Part shown: positions 1 to 6,903 of the stretch, one piece after another | Layout of the letters: each line of letters opens with the position of its first letter | Position numbering within the stretch: the first letter of the stretch is position 1 | Assembly: GCF_002811955.1 (NCBI RefSeq) | Contig: NZ_NPEF01000204.1 | Location: forward strand, 1 to 6,940 | Length of the DNA stretch: 6,940 nt | Source of the DNA: Leptospira ellisii | Lineage (GTDB): Bacteria > Spirochaetota > Leptospiria > Leptospirales > Leptospiraceae | Direction: 5' to 3' | The notes under the pieces: model-generated | What the model was told of the DNA's origin: nothing | The model's database searches: none | The model's input: only the letters and a program-made list of their open reading frames with translations | Translations under genes and position numbers: made by a program

Positions 1-1407
<1,407 letters not shown>

Positions 1408-1410
1408 AAC

Positions 1411-1670
1411 GTAGGAACTCCTCAAAGTAAACGTTCGAAGGCCGGATTTTCTCGTATCTAAATACCGATCGAAGCGTCCGCCCGTGGTAAAACGGAATTC
1501 GGGAAAAAGTGTGGGAACTCCCCACCATGTTTGCTCCAAATAAAAACGGTCGCGTCAATCTTTCCAACGACCATTCCCTTAGTAATACCGAATTTTGTAG
1601 GAACTGATACCATCGCTCCCTAAGTCCTTCCGAGCAAACATCCTACTGCCCGAAAAAACGTGGGAACTCC
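1411..1670 (+). repeat. Four dispersed GT(A/G)GGAACT(C) words, same orientation
   Basis: The copies start at 1411 (GTAGGAACTC), 1511 (GTGGGAACTC), 1598 (GTAGGAACT, then G) and 1660 (GTGGGAACTCC). Start-to-start spacings are 100, 87 and 62 bases. Three of the four (1511, 1598, 1660) are preceded by an A/T-rich stretch, such as a run of A or T. Copies 2 and 4 can fold into very small hairpins (GGG-AACT-CCC; copy 2 extends to GTGGG/CCCAC). From general recollection this word is frequent in Leptospira non-coding DNA; its role is not known to me. The sequence shows only the four copies; that they form a dispersed repeat family is inference. Confidence 0.6.
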
Positions 1671-1767
1671 CTCCCCCGATCTCTTCGGAAATATCCACCT
1701 TGCGTAACAGTTCCTTCCATTCTTCTTTCGGATGGGGATGCCGAATTTTTTCCCAACTGATAATCAT
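1579..1767 (-). CDS. Possible small protein downstream of a Fur-type operator
   Basis: This is a 62-codon ORF from ATG (1765-1767) to TAA. A good ribosome-binding site, AAAGGG at 1774-1779, sits 6 bases before the ATG, and the Fur-type palindrome lies just upstream of that. The first 30 or so residues (MIISWEKIRHPHPKEEWKEL and following) are charged and helix-prone, with no signal peptide or membrane segment. The C-terminal half is less protein-like, and the frame crosses GTRGGAACT words at 1598 and 1660, which suggests either a chance ORF or a gene whose 3' part has been overwritten by repeat DNA. I do not recognise the product. The placement of the ribosome-binding site and operator is the main support; the lack of a recognised family is the main objection. 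Confidence 0.33.
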   Translation of the reverse strand: MIISWEKIRHPHPKEEWKELLRKVDISEEIGGGSSHVFSGSRMFARKDLGSDGISSYKIRYY

Positions 1768-1781
1768 AGACAGCCCTTTAA

Positions 1782-1802
1782 GATAATGAGAATCATTCTC
1801 AT
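1782..1802. promoter_or_regulatory. Fur/PerR-family operator (near-consensus Fur box)
   Basis: Positions 1786-1802 form a perfect 8-1-8 inverted repeat, ATGAGAAT-C-ATTCTCAT. The 19 bases from 1782 (GATAATGAGAATCATTCTC) match the classical Fur box GATAATGATAATCATTATC at 17 of 19 positions. It lies 18 bases upstream of the minus ORF starting at 1767 and 76 bases upstream of the crotonase start at 1879. On the minus strand a weak promoter (TTGAAG, then AATTAT or CATTAT) would overlap it, as expected for repression. Fur is the natural candidate, but PerR or Zur relatives bind similar sites, so the metal or peroxide signal is not settled. Confidence 0.72.
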
Positions 1803-1878
1803 AATTAAAAATCTGTCCACCATTTCTTCAATCTAGGAATGACTTGTAAGATTTTTTTTCCCTCCCAAACTGACCGAG

Positions 1879-2706
1879 ATGAAAACTCATTTCGAATTCT
1901 TTGAAATCGTAGAACGCCCGGAAGACCATACCGCCATACTTTATCTCAATCGACCCGAAAAGCGGAACGCAATGAACTGGCCTTTTTGGCGCGACCTGCC
2001 GGATGCGATCGCGGAAATCGACGCCAATCCGCGGATTCACGCGTTCATAATCGCGGCCCGGGGAAAATCGTTTTCCACCGGACTGGATCTTGAATCATTT
2101 TTTCAGGAATTCGGCTCCGTAGTCCAAGCACCGCTCGGAGACGACCGGAGAAAATTCTTCGATCTCATACAAAGAATGCAGAAAGGAATCAACGCCGTTT
2201 ACGATTCTCCGAAACCCTCCATCGCCGCCGTACAAAAACATTGTATCGGAGGAGGATTGGATCTGATCTCCGCTTGTGATATCCGTTACGCGACCGTGGA
2301 CGCTTCGATCTCGTTACGGGAAGCGAAGGTGGCGATCGTCGCCGATATGGGTTCCATCAATCGACTCCCCGCGATCATAGGACAAGGACACACTAGGGAA
2401 TTGGCCCTGACGGGAAAGGACATCGACGGTCCCGAGGCCGAAAGGATCGGACTGGTAACGAAAGTATTCCAAACCGAAGAAGAGATGATGCAAACTGCGA
2501 TCGCCACCGCGAAGGAAATCGCGGAAAATCCGAAACTTGTGGTTTCCGGAGTCAAAGACGTGATGCGTTATTCGGAAGGAAAAACCTTAGAGGCGGGTTT
2601 GAACTATGTGGCTCTTTGGAATTCGAGCTTTTTGGATTCCGCCGATTTCAGAGGAGCACTTCAGTCCTTCAAAGAACGCAAACGCCCCGTCTATAATCAA
2701 AACTGA
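1879..2706 (+). CDS. Crotonase family, probable delta3,5-delta2,4-dienoyl-CoA isomerase
   Basis: A 275-residue protein of normal length for the enoyl-CoA hydratase/isomerase superfamily. The N-terminal strand (AILYLNRPEKRNAMN, about 19-33) and the oxyanion-hole segments SFSTGLDL (64-71) and CIGGGLDL (122-129) are intact. The diagnostic part is D128 (GGGLD), E148 (REAKV) and D156 (VADMG). These have the same spacing (20 and 8) as the three acidic catalytic residues of mammalian ECH1, and the surrounding CDIRY and RLP..IG motifs also match. By family it would shift double bonds in 3,5-dienoyl-CoA during beta-oxidation of unsaturated fatty acids, which fits leptospires' use of long-chain fatty acids as carbon source. 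It acts in the cytosol. The ATG at 1879 has only a weak upstream GAG; no better in-frame start is seen. It stands alone, with a Fur-type operator upstream that may or may not affect it. A plain enoyl-CoA hydratase is the alternative. Confidence 0.9.
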   Translation: MKTHFEFFEIVERPEDHTAILYLNRPEKRNAMNWPFWRDLPDAIAEIDANPRIHAFIIAARGKSFSTGLDLESFFQEFGSVVQAPLGDDRRKFFDLIQRMQKGINAVYDSPKPSIAAVQKHCIGGGLDLISACDIRYATVDASISLREAKVAIVADMGSINRLPAIIGQGHTRELALTGKDIDGPEAERIGLVTKVFQTEEEMMQTAIATAKEIAENPKLVVSGVKDVMRYSEGKTLEAGLNYVALWNSSFLDSADFRGALQSFKERKRPVYNQN

Positions 2707-2708
2707 AT

Positions 2709-2888
2709 TTACGCGTAGGTATCCAGAAGTCTGCTGCCTGCGCCGATCTGCTCGTCCAAAAGTTTGTTTTCCACCAAGTAACGAAGCATCTTTCGAGTGT
2801 CTTCGTTTTGTGCCTGAAAAATTTCCTTGGGCATATTGGCGACTCGTTCCAAAAGTAAACTCTGGTTTGTGGTTCCGTTGATATTCAT
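2709..2888 (-). CDS. Small conserved-looking protein, 59 residues
   Basis: The frame runs from ATG (2886-2888) to TAA (2709-2711), with a clear ribosome-binding site GAGGG at 2896-2900, 7 bases before the ATG. The protein begins MNINGTTNQSLLLERV, has a helical amphipathic middle (IFQAQNEDTRKMLRYL) and ends IGAGSRLLDTYA. It has no signal peptide, cysteines or membrane segment. Its shape (MNI start, one central helix, ending in a glycine turn and LD-x-x-A) loosely recalls the short YjfB-type putative motility proteins; that is a weak impression, not an identification. It is convergent with the crotonase, only 2 bases after that stop. A possible -10 box TAGAAT (minus strand, 2938-2943) lies about 50 bases upstream, with no good -35. 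The ribosome-binding site and soluble-protein composition make a real gene likely. Confidence 0.75.
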   Translation of the reverse strand: MNINGTTNQSLLLERVANMPKEIFQAQNEDTRKMLRYLVENKLLDEQIGAGSRLLDTYA

Positions 2889-2956
2889 GGTCTGGCCCTC
2901 GCATGAGGATTTCGGGTTTTTCTTTCTTTTTCCCCCAATTCTATTCTCGGTTGATA

Positions 2957-2990
<34 letters not shown>

Positions 2991-3003
2991 CCCTGTCCAA
3001 ACC

Positions 3004-3852
3004 GTGAGTTTCCCTAAACTGATCAGATCTGCGATTCAGAGGGAGAAACAAAGAGAATTCACCAAGGCTTTCAACCTCTACAAGGAGGCGCTTTCTTTCA
3101 CCGGCAGTCCGAAAACCATTCTCAAAATCCGCAACCGCCAGGCCTGGTGCCAATATCATATCGGAAACACCCGCGAGACGTTGAACCTCTTTCAGGAAAT
3201 CATAACGCAGTATCCCGACGAACCGGGAAGTTATCTCTATTATTCCAATTATCTGATCAAGGTCAGCAACTTCAAACAGGCGAAAAAGATTCTGTCGAAA
3301 GGAATCGATTTATATCCGGATCAACTCGAATTATATCTCACGTTAGCCTCCCTACTCAAGGACACGGATCGATCCAACGAAGCTATCACGGTGTTAAAAC
3401 AGGCGCTCGCTCAGGAAAAGTTGTCGAGAGGAAGGGGAATTCTCAGAAAGGACATCTGGGCCGAATTAGGACATCTATATTATCAAAGAGGCAACTACAA
3501 TTCAGCGCTCGCCTCCTTAAAAACCTCGATGAGGATGGATAGCGACGAGAATTTTCTCCATTACGATATGATCGCGCAGTGTTATCTAAAAGTCGCCGAT
3601 CATAAAAACGCGTTAAAGTTCATCGACCTGTATATTTTGTATTTCGGGGAATCTGACGCGGATATCCTCATCATCAAGGCGAGAGCGCACGCACAACTCG
3701 GAGAAAGCCATTTGGCCTGCGCGTCCCTTCTCCAGGCGTATTCGATGGAAAACGGATTAAAACTCAACGCGGAGGATATGGTGGATTTTGCTCCTCTACT
3801 TCAGACCGGTTTTTTCGATACTCTGGAAAACGTGGAAATAGAGGATCCTTGA
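3004..3852 (+). CDS. TPR-repeat protein
   Basis: A 282-residue protein made almost wholly of tetratricopeptide-like helical pairs at about 5-34, 42-73, 75-105, 108-140, 151-180, 185-214 and 219-250. The clearest units are YLYYSNYLIKVSNFKQAKKI (77-96) and IWAELGHLYYQRGNYNSALA (151-170), with the usual small residue at position 8 and the G/N-x-Y/F-x-x-A turn. No signal peptide or membrane segment is seen, so a cytosolic scaffold for protein contacts is likely; the partner is unknown. The start is GTG at 3004: the frame closes upstream at a TGA (2968-2970) and there is no ATG between, nor a clear Shine-Dalgarno. The upstream 115 bases are A/T-rich towards the gene. The TGA stop overlaps a short TTG frame resembling a glycosyltransferase start (see 3849-3917). 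Confidence 0.88.
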   Translation: MSFPKLIRSAIQREKQREFTKAFNLYKEALSFTGSPKTILKIRNRQAWCQYHIGNTRETLNLFQEIITQYPDEPGSYLYYSNYLIKVSNFKQAKKILSKGIDLYPDQLELYLTLASLLKDTDRSNEAITVLKQALAQEKLSRGRGILRKDIWAELGHLYYQRGNYNSALASLKTSMRMDSDENFLHYDMIAQCYLKVADHKNALKFIDLYILYFGESDADILIIKARAHAQLGESHLACASLLQAYSMENGLKLNAEDMVDFAPLLQTGFFDTLENVEIEDP

Positions 3853-3917
3853 TCAGCGTTCTCATCCCGTTCTTTTCGAACATAAATTCCGCAATCTCGC
3901 CGCTTTCGACCGGTTAA
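3849..3917 (+). pseudogene. Possible remnant of a family 2 glycosyltransferase N-terminus
   Basis: TTG at 3849-3851 overlaps the TPR stop (TTGA) and opens a 22-codon frame ending at TAA 3915-3917. It reads (M)ISVLIPFFSNINSAIS and so on. The first eight residues match the typical start of GT-A family 2 glycosyltransferases (ISVLIPFF/YN), but similarity is lost after the phenylalanines. It could be the stub left after deletion of a translationally coupled downstream gene, or chance. The segment is too short to be sure. Confidence 0.22.
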
Positions 3918-3921
3918 ACCT

Positions 3922-4368
3922 TTATCGCACTTCCAGATAATAATGTAGAAAGGAATCCTCGTTCGTAAAACCGAAACCTTCGTAAATCTTACGCGCGATC
4001 GAATTGGAAGCCGCCGTTTCCAACGCGATTCCGCGAAATCCGTTGTCTTTGGAAAATTCGATCACGTGTTCGATGATCTTCTTGGCCGCGTTCTGTCCTC
4101 GAGAGGAAGGCGCGACGTACAAATCGTTTAGAATCAAAATCTTGCACATGCTCAATGAGGAAAACGTAAAGTAGCATTGTGCGAATCCGACCGTCTCCCC
4201 TTTCTCGTCGCGCGCAACGCAGAGATGGGAATCTCCGGCTTCCATCCTTGCGAGAACGTAGTTTTTTTCGGATTCCGGCTCGGCCTTCTTCCCGTAAAAT
4301 TTCCTATATTCTCCGAAAAGACGGACCAGAGCGGAAAGATCTTCGGTGCGCGCGGTTTCCACTTTCAT
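3922..4368 (-). CDS. GNAT-family N-acetyltransferase
   Basis: A 148-residue single GNAT domain. The N-terminal part (VETARTEDLSALVRLFGEYR) is the usual first strand and helix. The acetyl-CoA-binding motif A is ILNDLYVAPSSRGQNAAKKI (about 78-97), where the common third glycine of R-G-x-G-x-A is replaced by asparagine (RGQNAA). Motif B is ALETAASNSIARKIYEGFGF (114-133), with the typical N-x-x-A-x-x-x-Y-x-x-x-GF signature. It should transfer acetyl from acetyl-CoA to an amine; the substrate cannot be told. Its ATG overlaps the stop of the upstream gene (ATGA, 4365-4368), with no separate Shine-Dalgarno seen, so translation is probably coupled. It is the last gene of the minus-strand run, and 69 bases separate it from the convergent TPR gene, without an obvious terminator. 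Confidence 0.9.
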   Translation of the reverse strand: MKVETARTEDLSALVRLFGEYRKFYGKKAEPESEKNYVLARMEAGDSHLCVARDEKGETVGFAQCYFTFSSLSMCKILILNDLYVAPSSRGQNAAKKIIEHVIEFSKDNGFRGIALETAASNSIARKIYEGFGFTNEDSFLHYYLEVR

Positions 4369-5669
4369 TGCGGAATTTTCGGTCCCAATTCCAGAATCAA
4401 TTGTTCTTCCGGAACCGTGAGGTCGATCTTATCGACCTTATCGGGAACCCTTCCCGACAACACGTCCTCAGTCAGATTTTTGATCTTCGCCAGAATCGCC
4501 TCGTCCGTGCAGTTGGAGATCGAAATGATATTGGGAAGATCTCTGCCCCAGGAAAAACGTATCCCGGGACTTTCCACGAAAAAGGATTCGGTAACGCCGT
4601 CCCCTTCCTTATCGATCATGGTGAAAACGGTGGAATCTCCGGTCACTACGACCGCCTTTTTCCCTTTTTTGACCTTGTCGGCCTTGACCCGAGTGTTGGT
4701 CATCTCGCGATTCCATAAATAATAGTATAATTTTCTAATTTGCGAATCGATCAACCGGTCCCTCGCCGTTTTGAAGAGCTCCCCGTATTTTTTTCCCACT
4801 TCCTCCTCTCCGTACATCTGTCCGTCCTGTTCCCGGGGCGTCGTGGAATGAAGATAAAAATCGGGAATGCCGTTCACCGCATTCGTATAAAAGGGCTGAT
4901 CCTTGCGGTCTCCGGGATAAGGATTGTTAGTCGGAGCGGGATTTTTCAGGAAACCGAGCAGAAAGTCCCTTCGTTCGTTGACTTTTTTTCTGAGTTCGTC
5001 GACGCGAAATCGCAGCGTGCTGGTTTTCGGGGAATCCTTTCCGTAAAAACGTTCCGAACGTTCCAATTCCCCCGAGGCCGCCCTCTCCGCGGAGTACGCC
5101 TTGAGAAGTTCCTCGTCGTATTTCAAAAGAAGATCCGATTCCTTGGAACGTTTGAGCGGTTCTCCGGAAATCTGTTTCGCCTCATCCTTGTTAGGCGAAG
5201 CTCCGTCGGGAGCGTTTTGCGGGGATTGAGGCGGGGAAGTCGAACCGGCCCCGGAAGGGCTCCGCTCCGATTCGGGAAGACGGAAATATTCCGTCTCCAA
5301 TTCCTTCAAACGCGCGTAATTGGAGATTTTTACGAGATATTCCCTTTCCTTTTCCCGGACGGAATTCGGATCGTCGTAACCGTCCTTCAACAGGGTAAGC
5401 TGGCCTTTGTAGATGATCAGCAGGGTCGCCTCGGAGGAATCCCGATTCGGGTTTCGATCGGGAAGCGCTTTCCCTTCCTTGTCCACGAGTTGGATGAAGT
5501 GAAATGCCAACCGATCCGTTCGGAAATCGGTTACGTTTTGAATATCCGGCGAAATCTGCAGATCCGCCGCCGACCAGACGGTTCCGTCGAACAAGGATAA
5601 TACGAGAATGAGAACGAGGACCGTTCCGCTTTTCGCCGTGAACGGGAGATTCCAAAAATCGGATTTCAT
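4365..5669 (-). CDS. Exported protein of unknown function
   Basis: A 434-residue protein with a signal peptide: a basic start (K2, K13), hydrophobic core at about 15-27 and a plausible signal peptidase I site near SAA/D (34-36). There is no lipobox cysteine, so a periplasmic or surface location is likely. After a beta-rich segment (38-95) comes a charged helical part (about 103-130), a Ser/Pro/Gly-rich linker with no regular structure (134-170), a second charged helical region (178-240, probable coiled coil), and a C-terminal region. There, DKEGDGVTESFF (353-364) resembles the Asp/Gly calcium loops of EF-hand-like motifs, though residue 3 is Glu and the loop is not canonical. I do not recognise a family. 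The start is the only Met before the hydrophobic core; no good Shine-Dalgarno precedes it, but a hairpin does (5684-5699). Its position after amidase and GerMN-like genes suggests an envelope role. Confidence 0.82.
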   Translation of the reverse strand: MKSDFWNLPFTAKSGTVLVLILVLSLFDGTVWSAADLQISPDIQNVTDFRTDRLAFHFIQLVDKEGKALPDRNPNRDSSEATLLIIYKGQLTLLKDGYDDPNSVREKEREYLVKISNYARLKELETEYFRLPESERSPSGAGSTSPPQSPQNAPDGASPNKDEAKQISGEPLKRSKESDLLLKYDEELLKAYSAERAASGELERSERFYGKDSPKTSTLRFRVDELRKKVNERRDFLLGFLKNPAPTNNPYPGDRKDQPFYTNAVNGIPDFYLHSTTPREQDGQMYGEEEVGKKYGELFKTARDRLIDSQIRKLYYYLWNREMTNTRVKADKVKKGKKAVVVTGDSTVFTMIDKEGDGVTESFFVESPGIRFSWGRDLPNIISISNCTDEAILAKIKNLTEDVLSGRVPDKVDKIDLTVPEEQLILELGPKIPQ

Positions 5670-5683
5670 CTTGTTTTTAGTAT

Positions 5684-5699
5684 CGGCGGAATACCGCCG
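5684..5699 (-). promoter_or_regulatory. Intergenic hairpin between two operon genes
   Basis: CGGCGG and CCGCCG form a perfect 6-bp all-GC stem around a 4-base loop, in the 42-base gap between the GerMN-like gene and the exported-protein gene. No run of T follows in the reading direction, so it is not a standard terminator. It ends 14 bases before the ATG at 5669 and could affect ribosome access or mRNA processing. Confidence 0.4.
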
Positions 5700-5711
5700 T
5701 AAAAACAGGAA

Positions 5712-6497
5712 TCAGTTTCTTTTATGTTGCGAATCGAGGGAATATTCCATTCCCGGAATGGCCTCCGACAAACCGTCGAGTTTATATTCCACGCTTTGAA
5801 CGTCCTGAAAATTCTCGAAAATCGTCTTTTCCAAAGCCAAAAACGTGGAATCCAACAACGCCATTTTTTTTCGGACGATCTCCCTCTGTTTTTGTTCTTC
5901 GCTCATCTGCTGCGCGTACGTATAATCGATCCGAAACTTCATCCCGGACACGATTTCCTGAAGCGTGGATTTTCTCAGATCGAGGATCAATCCGTTCCCG
6001 CGTTTCCAAACCGATTTTACCGCGTATTGGATTTCGGGAAGACGTTTTAGATTTTTATAATGTTCTCCCTTTCCGCTTTCCACGGTTTTATCGAAATAGG
6101 AAGACTCTCCGATCTCTCCGATCAAAGTAAGCGTCTTATGGCGGAATTCGTCCCCTTCCCAAAGAACCTTTCTGCGGACGGGAAATACGTTCCTTTCCCC
6201 GTCCGAACCGTAGATCGTGATTTCCGATCGGGGATCCCGGTTGGCGACCTCGTATAAGGAAAACGGAACGAGAGTTACGAAGGGATTATGACCGGCAAGT
6301 ATGAACGAAGTGAAAAATAATACGACACCGATCCAGGAATACGTCAAGAAGACCGTCTTACGGGAAACACCGTCTTCGGTTGCGGTGCGGAACAACCACT
6401 GATAACCGAGATTGATTTTTTCTCCGGCGATTTTGAGGGCTTCCCAAACCGCGTCCCGGACGGCGATCCCCGATTCCTTAATTTTTTGCCAATTCAT
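5712..6497 (-). CDS. Membrane-anchored protein resembling a GerMN domain
   Basis: A 261-residue protein. Residues 1-45 are an amphipathic, probably cytoplasmic head. One strong membrane segment spans about 48-69 (VFLTYSWIGVVLFFTSFILA), leaving the rest outside the membrane. The outer part fits the outline of a GerMN domain: an opening strand with ITIYGSDGERNVFPVRRKV (93-111), a middle strand GLILDLRKS (169-177), and near the end a helix followed by FQDVQSVEYKLDGL (230-243), like the final V-x-x-V-x-x-x-x-DG strand of that family. GerMN proteins often sit beside peptidoglycan amidases, which matches the gene just upstream. The ATG at 6497 has a ribosome-binding site AAGGA (6508-6512) 10 bases upstream and overlaps the amidase stop by 20 bases. 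An internal segment (6023-6097) recurs inverted at the right edge of the window. The GerMN match is by pattern only. Confidence 0.8.
   Translation of the reverse strand: MNWQKIKESGIAVRDAVWEALKIAGEKINLGYQWLFRTATEDGVSRKTVFLTYSWIGVVLFFTSFILAGHNPFVTLVPFSLYEVANRDPRSEITIYGSDGERNVFPVRRKVLWEGDEFRHKTLTLIGEIGESSYFDKTVESGKGEHYKNLKRLPEIQYAVKSVWKRGNGLILDLRKSTLQEIVSGMKFRIDYTYAQQMSEEQKQREIVRKKMALLDSTFLALEKTIFENFQDVQSVEYKLDGLSEAIPGMEYSLDSQHKRN
6023..6097 (+). repeat. Left arm of a perfect 75-bp inverted repeat
   Basis: Every base of 6023-6097 pairs with 6940-6866. This arm lies inside the intact GerMN-like gene and reads naturally there, so it is the original copy. Identity ends abruptly at 6098 against 6865. 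Confidence 0.97.
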
Positions 6498-6903
6498 ATC
6501 CCCGAATTCCTTCTACGATGCTTTTCGCGATCTTGACTTGTAAATTTTTGTTCTGAAGAAGTTTGGATTCTTTTTCATGCGAGAGATAACCCATTTCCAC
6601 GAGCACCGCCGGCATCAAACTTCCGCGTAGGACCGAAAAATCCGCCTTTTTCACTCCCCTGGACAGGATCTGAGGTTGGAGCTTTTTTTTCATCTCCGAT
6701 TCCAGGGACCGCGCCAAGATTCTGCTCCTTCTTTGGATGAGAGAGGACATCATTCCCGCCTGGATCTTTTTGACCGCGGCCCCCCCTTTCGGTTTGAGAA
6801 TCCGGTTTTCCAGCAAAGCTGTTTCCCGCGCCGCTTCGGTGGAGGGAGTCTGCGAAAGATAATAGATTTCGATAAAACCGTGGAAAGCGGAAAGGGAGAA
6901 CAT
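6478..6903 (-). CDS. N-acetylmuramoyl-L-alanine amidase, C-terminal part only (broken as assembled)
   Basis: From about residue 12 of this frame the protein is the C-terminal part of an Amidase_3 zinc amidase: IEIYYLSQTPSTEAARETA (11-29; compare the family's G-x-E-x-Y-Y/F), the helical insert (41-80), then SLMPAVLVEMGYLSHEKES (95-113) with the last catalytic Glu, E103, and the closing helix KIAKSIVEGIRGYE (124-137). It should cleave the amide between MurNAc and the stem peptide of peptidoglycan. The zinc-binding His, Glu and His residues would be upstream and are missing. Codons 1-12 and part of 13 come from the inverted copy of the neighbouring gene (6866-6940). The same frame meets a TAG at 6913-6915, so it cannot be joined to an upstream start, and the ATG at 6903 is an accident of the junction. 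The stop overlaps the next gene by 20 bases. Either an assembly break or a truly truncated gene. Confidence 0.85.
   Translation of the reverse strand: MFSLSAFHGFIEIYYLSQTPSTEAARETALLENRILKPKGGAAVKKIQAGMMSSLIQRRSRILARSLESEMKKKLQPQILSRGVKKADFSVLRGSLMPAVLVEMGYLSHEKESKLLQNKNLQVKIAKSIVEGIRGYELAKN

Larger units (their letters stand above)
1408..1878. other. Gene-poor intergenic stretch
   Basis: 470 bases separate the kinase stop from the crotonase start. It holds four GTRGGAACT words, a possible 62-codon minus-strand ORF (1579-1767) and a Fur-type palindrome (1782-1802), each listed separately. A 26-codon plus ORF at 1527-1607 has no ribosome-binding site and runs into a repeat word, so it is not called. 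I see no convincing terminator after the kinase and no RNA gene. Confidence 0.6.

Noticed and set aside
1527..1607. 26-codon plus ORF in the intergenic stretch
   Set aside because: No ribosome-binding site, starts beside one repeat word and stops in another; likely chance.
3853..3921. Terminator between the convergent TPR and GNAT genes
   Set aside because: Only 4-bp stems (GTTC/GAAC and the GGTTAAACC palindrome) without a following T-run on either strand.
4177..5600. Long plus-strand ORFs (for example 4177-4722 and 4740-5600)
   Set aside because: They are opposite the exported-protein and GNAT genes, rich in Arg, Phe and Ser as expected for antisense shadows, and show no recognisable domain.
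6105..6122. Tandem 9-base repeat CTCTCCGAT x2
   Set aside because: It lies within the GerMN-like coding region and simply encodes a repeated Gly-Glu-Ile-type motif; only two copies.
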